Assembly: GCA_017506865.1 (NCBI GenBank)
Contig: JAFCMP010000445.1
Span: 992,001 to 1,056,000 of the forward strand
Source of the DNA: Tribonema minus
Taxonomy: Eukaryota; Sar; Xanthophyceae; Tribonematales; Tribonemataceae
Direction of reading: 5' to 3'
Length of the DNA stretch: 64,000 bases
Shown here: piece after piece, positions 29,689 to 38,617 of the stretch
How positions within the stretch are numbered: position 1 is the stretch's first letter
How the letters are laid out: each line of letters begins with the position of its first letter
Made by a program: the position numbers and the translations under genes
Notes under the pieces: model-generated
The model's input: only the letters and a program-made list of their open reading frames with translations
The model's database searches: none
What the model was told of the DNA's origin: nothing

Positions 29689-29853
29689 TCAGCCGTCACG
29701 TATCCCAACGTCCGCCACTAAGTCGCCACAGCTAATTTCCTTATCATTTGAGCCTTCAGGAGCCAGCAGAATAGGTGACACATGATTGACTCCGTTCTCA
29801 ATAATTCGTTGGATGCAAATCCAGGAGACATAGCGCAGTGCCAGCAAAATCAT
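29689..29853 (-). CDS. Possible 54-aa small protein
   Basis: An ATG-to-stop frame (MILLALRYVSWICIQRIIEN at the start) with normal composition and a hydrophobic N-terminus. It may be a small membrane protein, or a remnant of a larger gene. No family recognised. Confidence 0.25.
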   Translation of the reverse strand: MILLALRYVSWICIQRIIENGVNHVSPILLAPEGSNDKEISCGDLVADVGIRDG

Positions 29854-30096
29854 CCCTCCTCGCCCATGCGCATCTCTATCGCGGTGACCAGGAGCATCAA
29901 GTCCTCAAACGTCGAAGTCGTTGACTTCCGCTCCTGAGTGCACACGACTAGCCGTTCTTTCTTTGACACCCCTCGGACGGTATCCGCGCCACCGCGACGT
30001 CCCCCACGCCACCGGGGTTCTCCGATGGGAGCGAGGCCTTCGACATCCCTGCGTCAGAGAGAGTGGAATAACGTGCAATGTGTGAACTTCTGCTGC

Positions 30097-30225
30097 GAAC
30101 GGCTGCGCTGCAAAGAGGAGATCATGTGCGGGCCGCGAACGGCTGCGCTGCAAAGAGGAGATCATGTGCGGGCCGTGAACGGCTGCGCTGTAAAGAGGAG
30201 ATCATGTGCGGGCTGTGAACAGCTG
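30097..30225 (+). repeat. Tandem repeat, 3 units of 40 bp
   Basis: Units starting at 30097, 30137 and 30177 read GAACGGCTGCGCTGC then AAAGAGGAGATCATGTGCGG with one or two changes; a fourth start is at 30217. The unit length is not a multiple of three, so it is unlikely to be coding. Confidence 0.75.
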
Positions 30226-30501
30226 GTAATCATCACGTACAGGCACTGACCTGTCTGTCCAAGTCTCGCTGAACTCCACACGCCTCTCTGCGAATGCCCT
30301 CAGGTACTTCCTCACTTTGTTCCTGGCGACCTGACTCCCGCTTTGCAAGTGTACTATCATATCCTCATGTCGCTTGTTCACCCACATGGCATTGGTGCCC
30401 GGGATCTTGCTCTTAATCGCTGTGTACAGCTCATCAGGAGGCAACGCAAGGGAGGTGCTCAGAATCCGGAAGCTGTGTCTCCTGGTGGAATATCTACCCA
30501 T
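30202..30501 (-). CDS. Possible small basic protein, 99 aa
   Basis: Starts MGRYSTRRHSFRILSTSLAL. The product is basic with plausible helices (PPDELYTAIKSKIPG, ARNKVRKYLRAFAERRVEF) and resembles a real globular protein more than the frames on the other strand. Its end overlaps the tandem repeat. Unrecognised. Confidence 0.35.
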   Translation of the reverse strand: MGRYSTRRHSFRILSTSLALPPDELYTAIKSKIPGTNAMWVNKRHEDMIVHLQSGSQVARNKVRKYLRAFAERRVEFSETWTDRSVPVRDDYQLFTART

Positions 30502-30883
30502 GGCCTCTCTTGCCAGTACTGTACTGGTACAGTGACTGATACACTGCTCCTGTGAAGCCCTTCTCCTGCTCTGACTGTTGTGCTCACTGCTCCTGTGAGG
30601 CACTGCTCAGACAGGTGTGTTCCACCTGTGAGGCTGCTCCTGCTTTTTAACTGCTGCTCCTAGTTTACTAGTGTTGGGGCACACTGCGCCACCGCTACTG
30701 ATACAGCTGCGCTGATGTCACCTGTGTGCTGGGGAATGCTCTGCACTACGCCTGCTGCGCTTCTGCATGCGTAGATGTGGTTTTGACGGGATTAACACAT
30801 GAAGGGTCACCCTTACAGCTGACGGAGTAATTAATAAGAGATGTCTCGAACTCAAAACATCTGAGCGCTCGAACGACATCGAG
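30502..30883. other. Spacer, no gene seen
   Basis: CTGCTCCTG-rich DNA with several short CACTGCTCCTGTGAGGC-like repeats (30550-30660). No supported gene. Confidence 0.4.
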
Positions 30884-31390
30884 CTACAGCTCTGCGTACG
30901 CGCCTCCGGGGTATGGCTCCGTAGACCCGTGCCGCTGCACCCACTTCTTGCGATCGTCAAGCAAAACCAGACAATCCTTGGTGACGGAGATGGCTGCGAG
31001 ATCGGCGGGAACCACAATATCTTCCAGCACGGACGCTCTCCACGCCAGCAACAGCTGGCGCACTGCGGCGCTCGTCAGTTGCTCTCTGATGACCTTGCGT
31101 TTGAGAAATGTATCGAAGTCGTAGTGATACGTCGTCAGTCTCTCGTTCACAAGCCATTTCTCCACTCTGAAATCGCTGACTCCAGTACCGCAACTCCAAT
31201 TGTCGATCCAATCATCGCCTCCGAGGTACCATCTCTTCTGGGGATCGTAGTAGTTGAAAGTGAGCCCGGAGAAGATGGTACGCAGAATGGCGAGCACGCA
31301 CGTGTGGGAGTTTCTGCTAACGGCGATCACTTCGGTACTCGAGCATTCACAGGCATAAGTGTGCTGAAGCGTGACGTACATGCTGGACAT
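30884..31390 (-). CDS. Hypothetical protein, 168 aa
   Basis: Starts MSSMYVTLQHTYACECSSTE. The product is globular with aromatic-rich stretches (FNYYDPQKRWYLGGDDWIDN) and helices (REQLTSAAVRQLLLAWRAS). It ends GSTEPYPGGAYAEL. The upstream DNA (31393-31415) holds the palindrome AAAATATTTTGTT, probably the promoter. No family recognised. Confidence 0.5.
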   Translation of the reverse strand: MSSMYVTLQHTYACECSSTEVIAVSRNSHTCVLAILRTIFSGLTFNYYDPQKRWYLGGDDWIDNWSCGTGVSDFRVEKWLVNERLTTYHYDFDTFLKRKVIREQLTSAAVRQLLLAWRASVLEDIVVPADLAAISVTKDCLVLLDDRKKWVQRHGSTEPYPGGAYAEL

Positions 31391-31705
31391 CGGAACAAAA
31401 TATTTTGTTCACTCACGCAGCTTCGACATGCGCGCGCTGGCCTATATATAATACCTCACGAGGTTTTGATATGACCGCCTTCGCGCACTCGGCAGGATGG
31501 CCATCGCTTCATCCGAGGCAATAAGAAATCAGCAACACAAATTTTCATAAAATGAAAAAAATCCCAATTGAAGTTGAAGTTTCTTCCAGTATCCACACTC
31601 ACACACACCGAGCAGTGCACTGTGCGCACTGGCCTCAGTACGCCCTCCCGCACCGACAGCGCAGCAAGAAACCAGTAGCAGGGCGCAGCGCCATAAAACG
31701 AGTGA
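31391..31705. promoter_or_regulatory. Divergent intergenic region with AATTGAAGTTGAAG motif
   Basis: Holds AAAATATTTTGTTC near 31398 for the minus-strand gene and ATCCCAATTGAAGTTGAAG at 31560-31579, a copy of the motif at 1206/2571, some 130 bases before the plus-strand ATG at 31706. TATATATAATA lies at 31443-31453. Confidence 0.4.
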
Positions 31706-32707
31706 ATGAGTTCATCAAAACTCATGAGGGTAGATCCTGCTCTGGCAGTAGCGCCAGCACAAAGCACGGCTTGCGCCACGGTGGAGAAGCTACCTACGGT
31801 TGTGTTCGCGTTCTGCACTCTCCGGGACGTGGCAGCCACGGTCCAAGTGACAAACGAGCTCGTCGAGGCGATGAGATGGAGGCTCGGAGTGACTTCCGAT
31901 CGTGGCATCACCTTCGCCGCTCCTCACCCCCTTACGAGACCCCTGGGGGACAAGCACCTGCTCGCGCCAGAGGACTTCCGCACCGTCATCGACGTGCTCC
32001 GCTACGCCACGGACCACACCAGTGCGACACACGTCTCGGACTTCGCCAAGCTCGTCCGGTCGAACGTGATTCGGGAAGGCCCGACCGCCGGGTGGTCGAC
32101 GGTGTACATGCGGCCGTGGGCGATGCTGATGCTGTCCGCGTGGCGCGAGGGAGAGGAGACGCTCATGAACGCCATGAAACCGTTTCCGGGGGTACTCTGG
32201 CTCAAGATGCACAACGGCTTCCACTCCGACTGCGCCTTCAGGGCGAAAGAGATGCTCGTCTTCGAGGCGGACGAGACGATGGCCGTACAGCTTCCCGCAA
32301 TCGTCCACGCCTTCCTCGTCGAAGTGAAGGGCCGGCCGAGGTTCCTCGACCTCACATCACTACCCGAGGCCATCGACAACTTCGATAAACACGCGGTCGG
32401 AGCGTCGCCGCCACGTGCGAGCTTCGATCTGCGCGCCGCAGCGGTGAAGTTGGAATGGGGGAAGGTACTCCACGCGGCGGAGAAGAGGCTGGTGGCAATG
32501 AAGAAGGGGGAGGGGCGATTCCTGGACCGGGAGCGAGCGACAGTGCTCTACGTCGTCCTCGATGCGGCGCCGCCCTTCGCCGAAGCAGCGGAGGCCCGAG
32601 GCTACACGGAAGTCTATCCGCCAGGGTACACACTGTTATTGCCACAGGGAAACGTCGTCATCGAGACATACGACGGCCTCACCGTCCTAAGCGCTCGCCT
32701 CTTGTGA
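31706..32707 (+). CDS. Hypothetical protein, 333 aa
   Basis: An intact frame starting MSSSKLMRVDPALAVAPAQS. Recognisable features are few: helical middle (EDFRTVIDVLRYATDHTSAT), aromatic part (GWSTVYMRPWAMLMLSAWRE) and a C-terminal mixed alpha/beta part (RATVLYVVLDAAPPFAEAAE) ending TYDGLTVLSARLL. No catalytic motif stands out. It is followed after 67 bases by the PRMT-like gene on the same strand. Confidence 0.55.
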   Translation: MSSSKLMRVDPALAVAPAQSTACATVEKLPTVVFAFCTLRDVAATVQVTNELVEAMRWRLGVTSDRGITFAAPHPLTRPLGDKHLLAPEDFRTVIDVLRYATDHTSATHVSDFAKLVRSNVIREGPTAGWSTVYMRPWAMLMLSAWREGEETLMNAMKPFPGVLWLKMHNGFHSDCAFRAKEMLVFEADETMAVQLPAIVHAFLVEVKGRPRFLDLTSLPEAIDNFDKHAVGASPPRASFDLRAAAVKLEWGKVLHAAEKRLVAMKKGEGRFLDRERATVLYVVLDAAPPFAEAAEARGYTEVYPPGYTLLLPQGNVVIETYDGLTVLSARLL

Positions 32708-32774
32708 AATAAGACGCTCTTCTCTCATTTTGTGTGTATGTTTTTTTAATGTTGCCCTGTAGGAAACGACTGCC

Positions 32775-33776
32775 ATGCGGGCAGGCCCGCCCTCCGGTCG
32801 GTCGATGCAAGCACTTCTCGACCTCGCTCCGCGCGGATGCACAGTGCGCAGGGGGCAAGCCGATGCTACATGTGACACGCTGAGTATGTGCACCGAATAC
32901 GCATATGAAGGATATGCATCCGTGAACAGCGATGCGGCGAGGAATGCCTTTTTCAAAAATTCCATCGCCACATGCGATGCGAAGAGGTGGCTGGAGGTCG
33001 GAGTGGGAGCGCAGGGGACGCTCTCACGCATGGTGCTGGACGGGGACCCACGGCGCACGCTGACGGGCGTCGAGGTGCTCGCGAGCAGCGCCAATTCGGC
33101 ACGGCGCACGTTAAAACAGTACTTCGGAAAAAACAGGTTCACGATCGTGGAGACTGCATCGTACGACCTGCACGAAGGGCCGTTCGATGCGTTGCTTTGT
33201 GAAGTGGTCGGAGTCGTCGCATCGTCCGAAGGCATCGTGGAAGTAGTCGACGATTTGCGCGCTCGGGGCGTCCTCCTGCCACTGTGCGCCGTCATTCCAG
33301 CACGTGTGGAGACGTGGTTCGCACCTGTGTGTTTACGAGCAAAGGATCTGAAGCGCGGCGGGCTGTACGTCACGGAGAGGTTCGCGAGCGTGAAGCCGAT
33401 ATCATTCGATGACACGGCGCCCAGTCGTGGCAGAGGCTTGCTGGAACGGTACGACCTCGGCACGGGCGAGCGCCTCACCGCTAATCGCACTGCGTTCTCC
33501 ATCGACAGAGATTGCACGCTGCACGGCATCGGCATGTACGTCGTACTGGATGGCGAGCTCAGCAGCTGTCACGGTCGTCGCGACTCCGCTTCCAGCTGGC
33601 GCACCCCCGTCGCATTGTTCAGTGATGTAATACATGTGGGCATGGGCGACGTGATCACCATCGCATCATACGTGACGTGTGCGGACAGGAAACACACGTA
33701 TTCATTCGACTGCGAGGTCCAAGAACTGAGGTGGACGGTGACGCTGCGAACGGAAGACATATACTCTGATTTCTGA
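32775..33776 (+). CDS. PRMT-like class I methyltransferase, 333 aa
   Basis: The SAM-binding part begins RWLEVGVGAQGTLSRMVL (motif I, about residues 71-88), then TGVEVLASSANSARRTL with the acidic ribose-binding residue (about 100), then FTIVETASYDLHEGPFDALL and CEVVGVVASSEG. That last stretch aligns with the double-glutamate hairpin of protein arginine methyltransferases (E143 and E152 here). The C-terminal beta-rich half (LLERYDLGTGERL...VLDGELSS) fits the PRMT barrel. Substrate unknown; histones are a natural guess given the H4 fusion. TTTAATGTTGCC lies 20 bases upstream of the ATG, a copy of the recurring motif. Confidence 0.65.
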   Translation: MRAGPPSGRSMQALLDLAPRGCTVRRGQADATCDTLSMCTEYAYEGYASVNSDAARNAFFKNSIATCDAKRWLEVGVGAQGTLSRMVLDGDPRRTLTGVEVLASSANSARRTLKQYFGKNRFTIVETASYDLHEGPFDALLCEVVGVVASSEGIVEVVDDLRARGVLLPLCAVIPARVETWFAPVCLRAKDLKRGGLYVTERFASVKPISFDDTAPSRGRGLLERYDLGTGERLTANRTAFSIDRDCTLHGIGMYVVLDGELSSCHGRRDSASSWRTPVALFSDVIHVGMGDVITIASYVTCADRKHTYSFDCEVQELRWTVTLRTEDIYSDF

Positions 33777-33886
33777 CTGGTAGCGAGCCACCCTTAGCTT
33801 CACACGACCGCTTGTGGTATTGCGATGCAGTTTATAATGTTGCTACATGTCACAGCGCCCCACCGCCCTCATCTCTCTGCTACCAC

Positions 33887-35203
33887 ATGTCAGGGTTAGG
33901 AACTGTAAGTTGGAAGTCAAATCACAAATGTAACAATTATGTCACCACTGCAATGTGCTCACGCTGTTTTCACCCCTTGCTGTTCCTATGTTTTCAGCTG
34001 AGCGCGGGCAACATCTTAATGACTGGAGCAAATGGTCAAGTCAACTTCCTCAACTCGATGGCTACAACCCCCCAAGTCGGAATTCTCCGAAGCATTTTTG
34101 ATTGCTCGTTCGTGAGCAGCAATTCCACGGAGGACTTCATGTGTAAGACGGCAGGTGCGGCGACAGTGGCCAGGAATGAAGGCGCAGACTTCATGAGCTT
34201 GAAAGTGTCTGGCGCAGGTGACAGGGCTATTCTTCAGAGCAAGCGGTACGTCATCGCGGCCGTCGGCTGCTCACGTATCACGACTGTCGTGGCGACGCTG
34301 GGTGCGGCGACCGGTGTCAGAGCGAGGGCCGGTGCCTTCGACTGCACCGACGACAGGGAGGATGATGCACGTGGAGATGGCTTCTTCGTGGAGGTGGACG
34401 ATGGCGCAGTGTACGTGGTGATGCGGTCATCGACGAACGGGACGACTGGGGTGGACACGCGCGTCGCGCAAGCAGACTGGAACCTCGACAAGTTGAACGG
34501 AACTGGCATATCCCGGGCGACGCTGGACACCACGCTGCCGAATGTTTATTTGATTGCCCAAGAAGCGTCAGCAGGGGTGGGATCCACCAAGATTGGTGTA
34601 CTCGTCGAAGGAAGCGTGGTATACATCCACCGTTTCGATCCGGCCGTAGGCGTCGCCCCTGTGCGAACCTCAGTGCTGCCCGTCCGCTTCGAACTGGAGA
34701 GCATCACTGGCGCAGCTGAGGTCAAGGTGACTTCGTCCTCCGTTAATAGCTCTGGTCGTGTACCGCGGGGCGTGCGCCGCTCCGTCGGCATGCGCGCCGC
34801 TGCACGCGACATCTCCATCGCGGCGACGTCGAATCCAATGTTGAGCTTGCGCCTGGGAGCGTGCAGAGCGTTCGCTCGCATGTCTGCACTGCACATGACC
34901 TGCACCACGGCGGCGTTTTACGAGCTCATCCTCAATGGGACGATCGTTGGCGCGTCCTGGAGCACAGCACCGGAGGGGAAGTTGATCGAACACGACACGC
35001 AGGCGACAGATATTGTCGGCGGCGTGTGCATCACGAGCGGGTACCTCAGCGCCGGCACGACGTACACCGTGGAGCTGGACGAATGCGTACCCGCCTTCGC
35101 AAGCGATGTCGCAGGCGTGGCTGATGTGTTCACCCTCAACACAGTGTGCCTCATGTCGTCGGGGCTTGTGTGGGCGAGCGCGGATGTCGAAGAATTGACA
35201 TGA
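33887..35203 (+). CDS. Virion-type structural protein with 18-bp first exon, 407 aa
   Basis: Exon 1 (33887-33904) encodes only six residues; exon 2 (33998-35203) the rest. The donor ACT|GTAAGT and acceptor TTTTCAG|CTG are canonical and in phase. The body contains RAILQSKRYVIAAVGCSRIT, GVRARAGAFDCTDD, DGFFVEVDDGAVYVVMRSST and VAQADWNLDKLNGTGISRATL. That last signature (WN.DKL.GTG.S...LD) together with the earlier S-K-R-Y pattern is typical of a particle protein of giant and algal viruses and of some tailed phages. TATAATGTTGC lies 41 bases before the ATG. It probably forms part of the virion surface. Confidence 0.65.
   Translation: MSGLGTVSWKSNHKCNNYVTTAMCSRCFHPLLFLCFQLSAGNILMTGANGQVNFLNSMATTPQVGILRSIFDCSFVSSNSTEDFMCKTAGAATVARNEGADFMSLKVSGAGDRAILQSKRYVIAAVGCSRITTVVATLGAATGVRARAGAFDCTDDREDDARGDGFFVEVDDGAVYVVMRSSTNGTTGVDTRVAQADWNLDKLNGTGISRATLDTTLPNVYLIAQEASAGVGSTKIGVLVEGSVVYIHRFDPAVGVAPVRTSVLPVRFELESITGAAEVKVTSSSVNSSGRVPRGVRRSVGMRAAARDISIAATSNPMLSLRLGACRAFARMSALHMTCTTAAFYELILNGTIVGASWSTAPEGKLIEHDTQATDIVGGVCITSGYLSAGTTYTVELDECVPAFASDVAGVADVFTLNTVCLMSSGLVWASADVEELT
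33905..33997 (+). other. Spliceosomal intron after an 18-bp first exon, 93 bp
   Basis: Donor GTAAGT, acceptor TATGTTTTCAG. The long frame of exon 2 is open upstream of the acceptor, but that part lacks an ATG in good context and has odd composition. Confidence 0.6.
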
Positions 35204-35317
35204 ATGCGCACATGTGCAGAGTGTCGGGGGCGCTCTTTCACAATAACCACTCATAGTCGAACACGGCGCTGCCAGGAGGATGATTAAAATCTCTCACTAC
35301 ACTCAACCAGATCTCAG

Positions 35318-36604
35318 ATGGCTGCCAAACGCAAGTCTGAGGACATGGAGAATGAAGATGTCAACACCCTGCACCGCAACAAAGACATACCGTGCTCGGT
35401 GGAGGGCTGCACAAAGAAGTTTTTTGCAATACCAACCATGAAGGCTCACGTCAAAGGCGTCCACCTGAAAATCAAGACTGTGATCTGCACTGAAGATGGG
35501 TGCACCCGAAAGTTCACATCCAAGCAACATATGCAGAGTCACGTCAGCGCCGTTCACCACGGAGTCAAGAACATCGTGTGCACTGAAGAAGGGTGCTCAC
35601 AAAGGTTTTCCATTCCTCAAAACATGGCAACACACATCAAAGCCGTTCACCGCGGAATTCAGGACATGATGTGCACTGAAGACGGGTGCACACAAAAGTT
35701 CTTCAGGAAAGAGCATATGCAAAAACACGTCAACACCATACATCTGAAAACCAAGGATGTGGCGTGTGAACACAAGGGATGCTTACAACTGTTTTCCGAC
35801 GCCGGCAACATGAGAAAGCACGTGAAATTTGTTCACCTCAAAGTGAAAGACGTGCCGTGCACTCAGGAGGGCTGCGCACAGATGTTCAGCGGCGGTGGCA
35901 ACATGCGGCACCACGTCAAGGCTGTGCACCTGGGCCGCAGAGATGTTCCCTGCTCGGAAAGTGCCTGCGGTATGTCATTCACAACCAACCAGAACTTGCA
36001 GAAACACTACCAGATTTGGCACACGAAGGAGGGGATGCAGAAGAAGATCCGCAAGCAAGATCGTGTTCGCCAGCTTCTCGAGGCCGTGTACGCGGTGGAC
36101 AGCGAGTGCCACATCCGCTATGAAGGAGGCTGCGTGCCCGATCCCGACAAGTTCTTCGCCCGCCTCGACATGCACGTCATCGGCATCGTGCGCGCCGTCG
36201 TCGTGGTCGAGTGCGACGAGTTCGGCCACGTTGACTACATGGTCAGCTGCGAGCAGTCACGCATGGAGCAGGTGCACGAGGCCATCCTCAAGGCGCAGTT
36301 CGTGGATGCCGTCGCCGAGCTCGGCGAGGCGGCAGCGCTGGCTGCCCCGCTCCGGCCGGTCGTGTTCGTGCGGTACAATCCAGACGCGAGGGAGGTCGAC
36401 GGCGTGGCAGAGCGGGTGAGGCGCATGGACAAGGAGGCGCAGCTGAAGAAGGTGCTGCGCGATATTGACAGGGGCACACTCGAGCTGCCTCACACGCTCA
36501 ACATTGTCTACATCGGCTACGATATGCTCGACGGCGAGCCGATGGTGTGTCAAGATACCGATTACTCACCGCAGATGCGCGGGTGCGTTGTGTCGGCAGT
36601 GTGA
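35318..36604 (+). CDS. 7-finger C2H2 protein with PD-(D/E)XK-like nuclease domain
   Basis: Paralogue of 16173-17996. A basic start (MAAKRKSEDMENEDVNTLHR) leads into seven C2H2 fingers at a 31-residue period (residues 24-235), with linkers like HLKIKTV. The C-terminal 180 residues are nearly the same as in the paralogue: DKFFARLDMHVIGIVRAVV, VECDEFGHVDY, CEQSRMEQVHE and RPVVFVRYNPDA. The nuclease-like site keeps Asp and Glu-x-Asp-Glu in the expected places. The finger sequences are far more diverged than the C-terminal domain, and their number differs. GATTAAAATC lies 37 bases before the start. Probable role: sequence-directed DNA cutting or binding. Confidence 0.75.
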   Translation: MAAKRKSEDMENEDVNTLHRNKDIPCSVEGCTKKFFAIPTMKAHVKGVHLKIKTVICTEDGCTRKFTSKQHMQSHVSAVHHGVKNIVCTEEGCSQRFSIPQNMATHIKAVHRGIQDMMCTEDGCTQKFFRKEHMQKHVNTIHLKTKDVACEHKGCLQLFSDAGNMRKHVKFVHLKVKDVPCTQEGCAQMFSGGGNMRHHVKAVHLGRRDVPCSESACGMSFTTNQNLQKHYQIWHTKEGMQKKIRKQDRVRQLLEAVYAVDSECHIRYEGGCVPDPDKFFARLDMHVIGIVRAVVVVECDEFGHVDYMVSCEQSRMEQVHEAILKAQFVDAVAELGEAAALAAPLRPVVFVRYNPDAREVDGVAERVRRMDKEAQLKKVLRDIDRGTLELPHTLNIVYIGYDMLDGEPMVCQDTDYSPQMRGCVVSAV

Positions 36605-36868
36605 CGACGATAATATCCAAATGAAGTTTTTTCGCATCACCACCGCTTCCTGTATTTCTGCACGCTGCAACTGGATTGTGAACAACATCCTACATCAATC
36701 AGCGTTCGCACACTAATTAAATGTCACGCACTCAGCAAGTTCACAATGCGCGAAGACGTGCGTACAATCATCATGCTCGAACGTCGCCAAGATATCCTCG
36801 GAATGAACCCTGAAGATTTTGATGAATGAGCGTATCGTCTCGCCCTCGACAACAACAAGTTCAAAGCA

Positions 36869-38116
36869 TTGCAAGCCCTGCTTTGGAAAGGCGTCTCGTG
36901 GCGCTCGCGTCACATCACAACGAGATTGATCGATGCCATCCGTGCAGGACGCATCTCATTCGACGATGTCATGTCAGCTGCAGTGCAGTGTGGGAATGCC
37001 ATCGCTCTGGAGAGCGTGGCACACGTGATGCCCGCAATGGAACTCACTAATCTCAGATTTTCACTCACAAGAAGTGCAATTGGATTTCCATCGCGTCCTG
37101 TTTTCGAATGGCTAAAGCGTCAATACGGGATCGGATGCTTGACTTGCGACCTCATGCAGCATGCAGCTTTTAGGAGAGACACCGATATAGTAGCGACGTT
37201 GCTGGAGCTCGGTGCTGAGAAACAATCGTGTGCGTACTTGTATGTATTTGATACGGAGATGGCAGAGTGGCTACTCGAAAACGAATTCCCGCTGGATGAG
37301 TCGCTGTCTTCCTCGGCAGTGACAAAGCTTAATTTAACAATAATCGTATGGGCATTACAAAAGGGTTGCCCTATCAGTGACAGGACGGTCGCAGAAGCTA
37401 TTTTGCTAGACTGTTCGGAGGTTATCGCCACCCTTCTGCAAAGCGGACGTCTGAGCGAGTGGGGCGCAGAAGGATGGACGAGGGATGCAGACATCGCCCC
37501 TTCAGCACGTGCAATGGTGGCCACGGTGCTCAGCGCCATGCGCAACGAGGCGCGTGACACACGGGCTGGTCGTCGAGGCCAGCAGAGGGACACCAGGTAC
37601 GTGATGGAAACGGAGGGAGCGCGCAACGCGATGCGAGTCGCTCGGGACGAGGCCCGTGCAGCGGGAGCAACAGCTCTCGAGCTAGATCCCGAGGACAACA
37701 CGGGCTGTCCCAGGGTGGACCTCGTCACCGAGCGACAGGAGGAAACCTGCACTCAGTTCGAGGCGTCGGGCGGGCTGCGCTACGGGTACGGGGACATGTT
37801 TGATACCGACGAAGGCGCCTGCATCGACTCGGACAACATTGTGATCCTGCGAGATGAGGCCCCTAATGCGAGTGGCACGAATCACTGCTACGACAGGACC
37901 AGTCTCTCAAAGATGTATCAGAGCAATGTCGAGATGGCGTTAGAGGAGAAGGGCACGCCGGAGGGGTTCAACCTGAGGGGACCTTTCTGGGAAGCCGTCT
38001 CGTTGCAGCAGCTGAAAGACTCAGGCATCGACTTCAAGCCGAATCGCGACAAGCTGCTGCAGGATTACACGCTCGACGACGTCGATGCCATCTTGGCGAC
38101 GCTGGATGCACTGTGA
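36869..38116 (+). CDS. Ankyrin-like N-terminus with unknown C-terminal domain
   Basis: The N-terminal half shows degenerate ankyrin-type helices (FEWLKRQYGIGCLTCDLMQH, EMAEWLLENEFPLDESL, IVWALQKGCPISDRTVAEA) of the kind common in giant viruses. The middle is Arg-rich and the C-terminal 130 residues form a domain with DTDEGACIDSDNIV, CYDRTSLSKMYQSN and LRGPFWEAVSLQQLKDSGID, which I do not recognise. Coding character begins before 36869, near 36746, so the start is uncertain, and the gene looks broken (about one break). ATTAAATGTCACG at 36717 may be its promoter. Likely an adaptor protein. Confidence 0.5.
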   Translation: MQALLWKGVSWRSRHITTRLIDAIRAGRISFDDVMSAAVQCGNAIALESVAHVMPAMELTNLRFSLTRSAIGFPSRPVFEWLKRQYGIGCLTCDLMQHAAFRRDTDIVATLLELGAEKQSCAYLYVFDTEMAEWLLENEFPLDESLSSSAVTKLNLTIIVWALQKGCPISDRTVAEAILLDCSEVIATLLQSGRLSEWGAEGWTRDADIAPSARAMVATVLSAMRNEARDTRAGRRGQQRDTRYVMETEGARNAMRVARDEARAAGATALELDPEDNTGCPRVDLVTERQEETCTQFEASGGLRYGYGDMFDTDEGACIDSDNIVILRDEAPNASGTNHCYDRTSLSKMYQSNVEMALEEKGTPEGFNLRGPFWEAVSLQQLKDSGIDFKPNRDKLLQDYTLDDVDAILATLDAL

Positions 38117-38197
38117 ACTCTGTCGATGCGCACTCACCGGCAGTGGTCAGAGCGTCTACATGCACGGACAACTTCTTCGACATGTCATCCGCGTCCG

Positions 38198-38530
38198 TCA
38201 TGTCGCGCCGCAAGCCGCGATTCTGGGCGCAAAGAGAAGTACACCACTAACCTCCTGGACATCGTACACATCGCCCTCGTCTGCACGCAGCGTCACGGCA
38301 TTCCACTTCTGGTTGTCTGAACTGCTCATGGCTCTCACATCGGAGTCTTTATCCACATGAAGGACGACCACACCCGTCGACCTCAGTAAAAATTGGTGAC
38401 ACAAGTCGCCGGCGCTGCCATCGGCTTTCAATTCGATGCAATGGAAAATCGCACATCGCAAGAGGTGAAAGTGCAGCACCACATCGCGTCGCTCAGAGGT
38501 GTGTGGCAACTTCGAGGCACACCCACCCAT
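38198..38530 (-). CDS. Small protein with possible myristoylation site, 110 aa
   Basis: Starts MGGCASKLPHTSERRD, a good N-myristoylation pattern (MGxxxS) with a palmitoylatable Cys. The C-terminus contains VTLRADEGDVYDVQEVSGVL, which resembles LIIECDEGNVYDALNASATL in the basic protein at 40576, so the two share a small domain. ACTAAAATGTTGCG lies 14 bases upstream. Function unknown; membrane attachment is a guess. Confidence 0.5.
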   Translation of the reverse strand: MGGCASKLPHTSERRDVVLHFHLLRCAIFHCIELKADGSAGDLCHQFLLRSTGVVVLHVDKDSDVRAMSSSDNQKWNAVTLRADEGDVYDVQEVSGVLLFAPRIAACGAT

Positions 38531-38617
38531 GTGACATTGCGCAACATTTTAGTGAGTTAGTGAGAGCGCTTCGACATTTGTGTGGTCAGTTTATTAACAT
38601 ACAGCGTTCGACATTGC

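Noticed and set aside
30097-30225. CRISPR-like array
   Set aside because: The units are directly adjacent without unique spacers; it is a simple tandem repeat.
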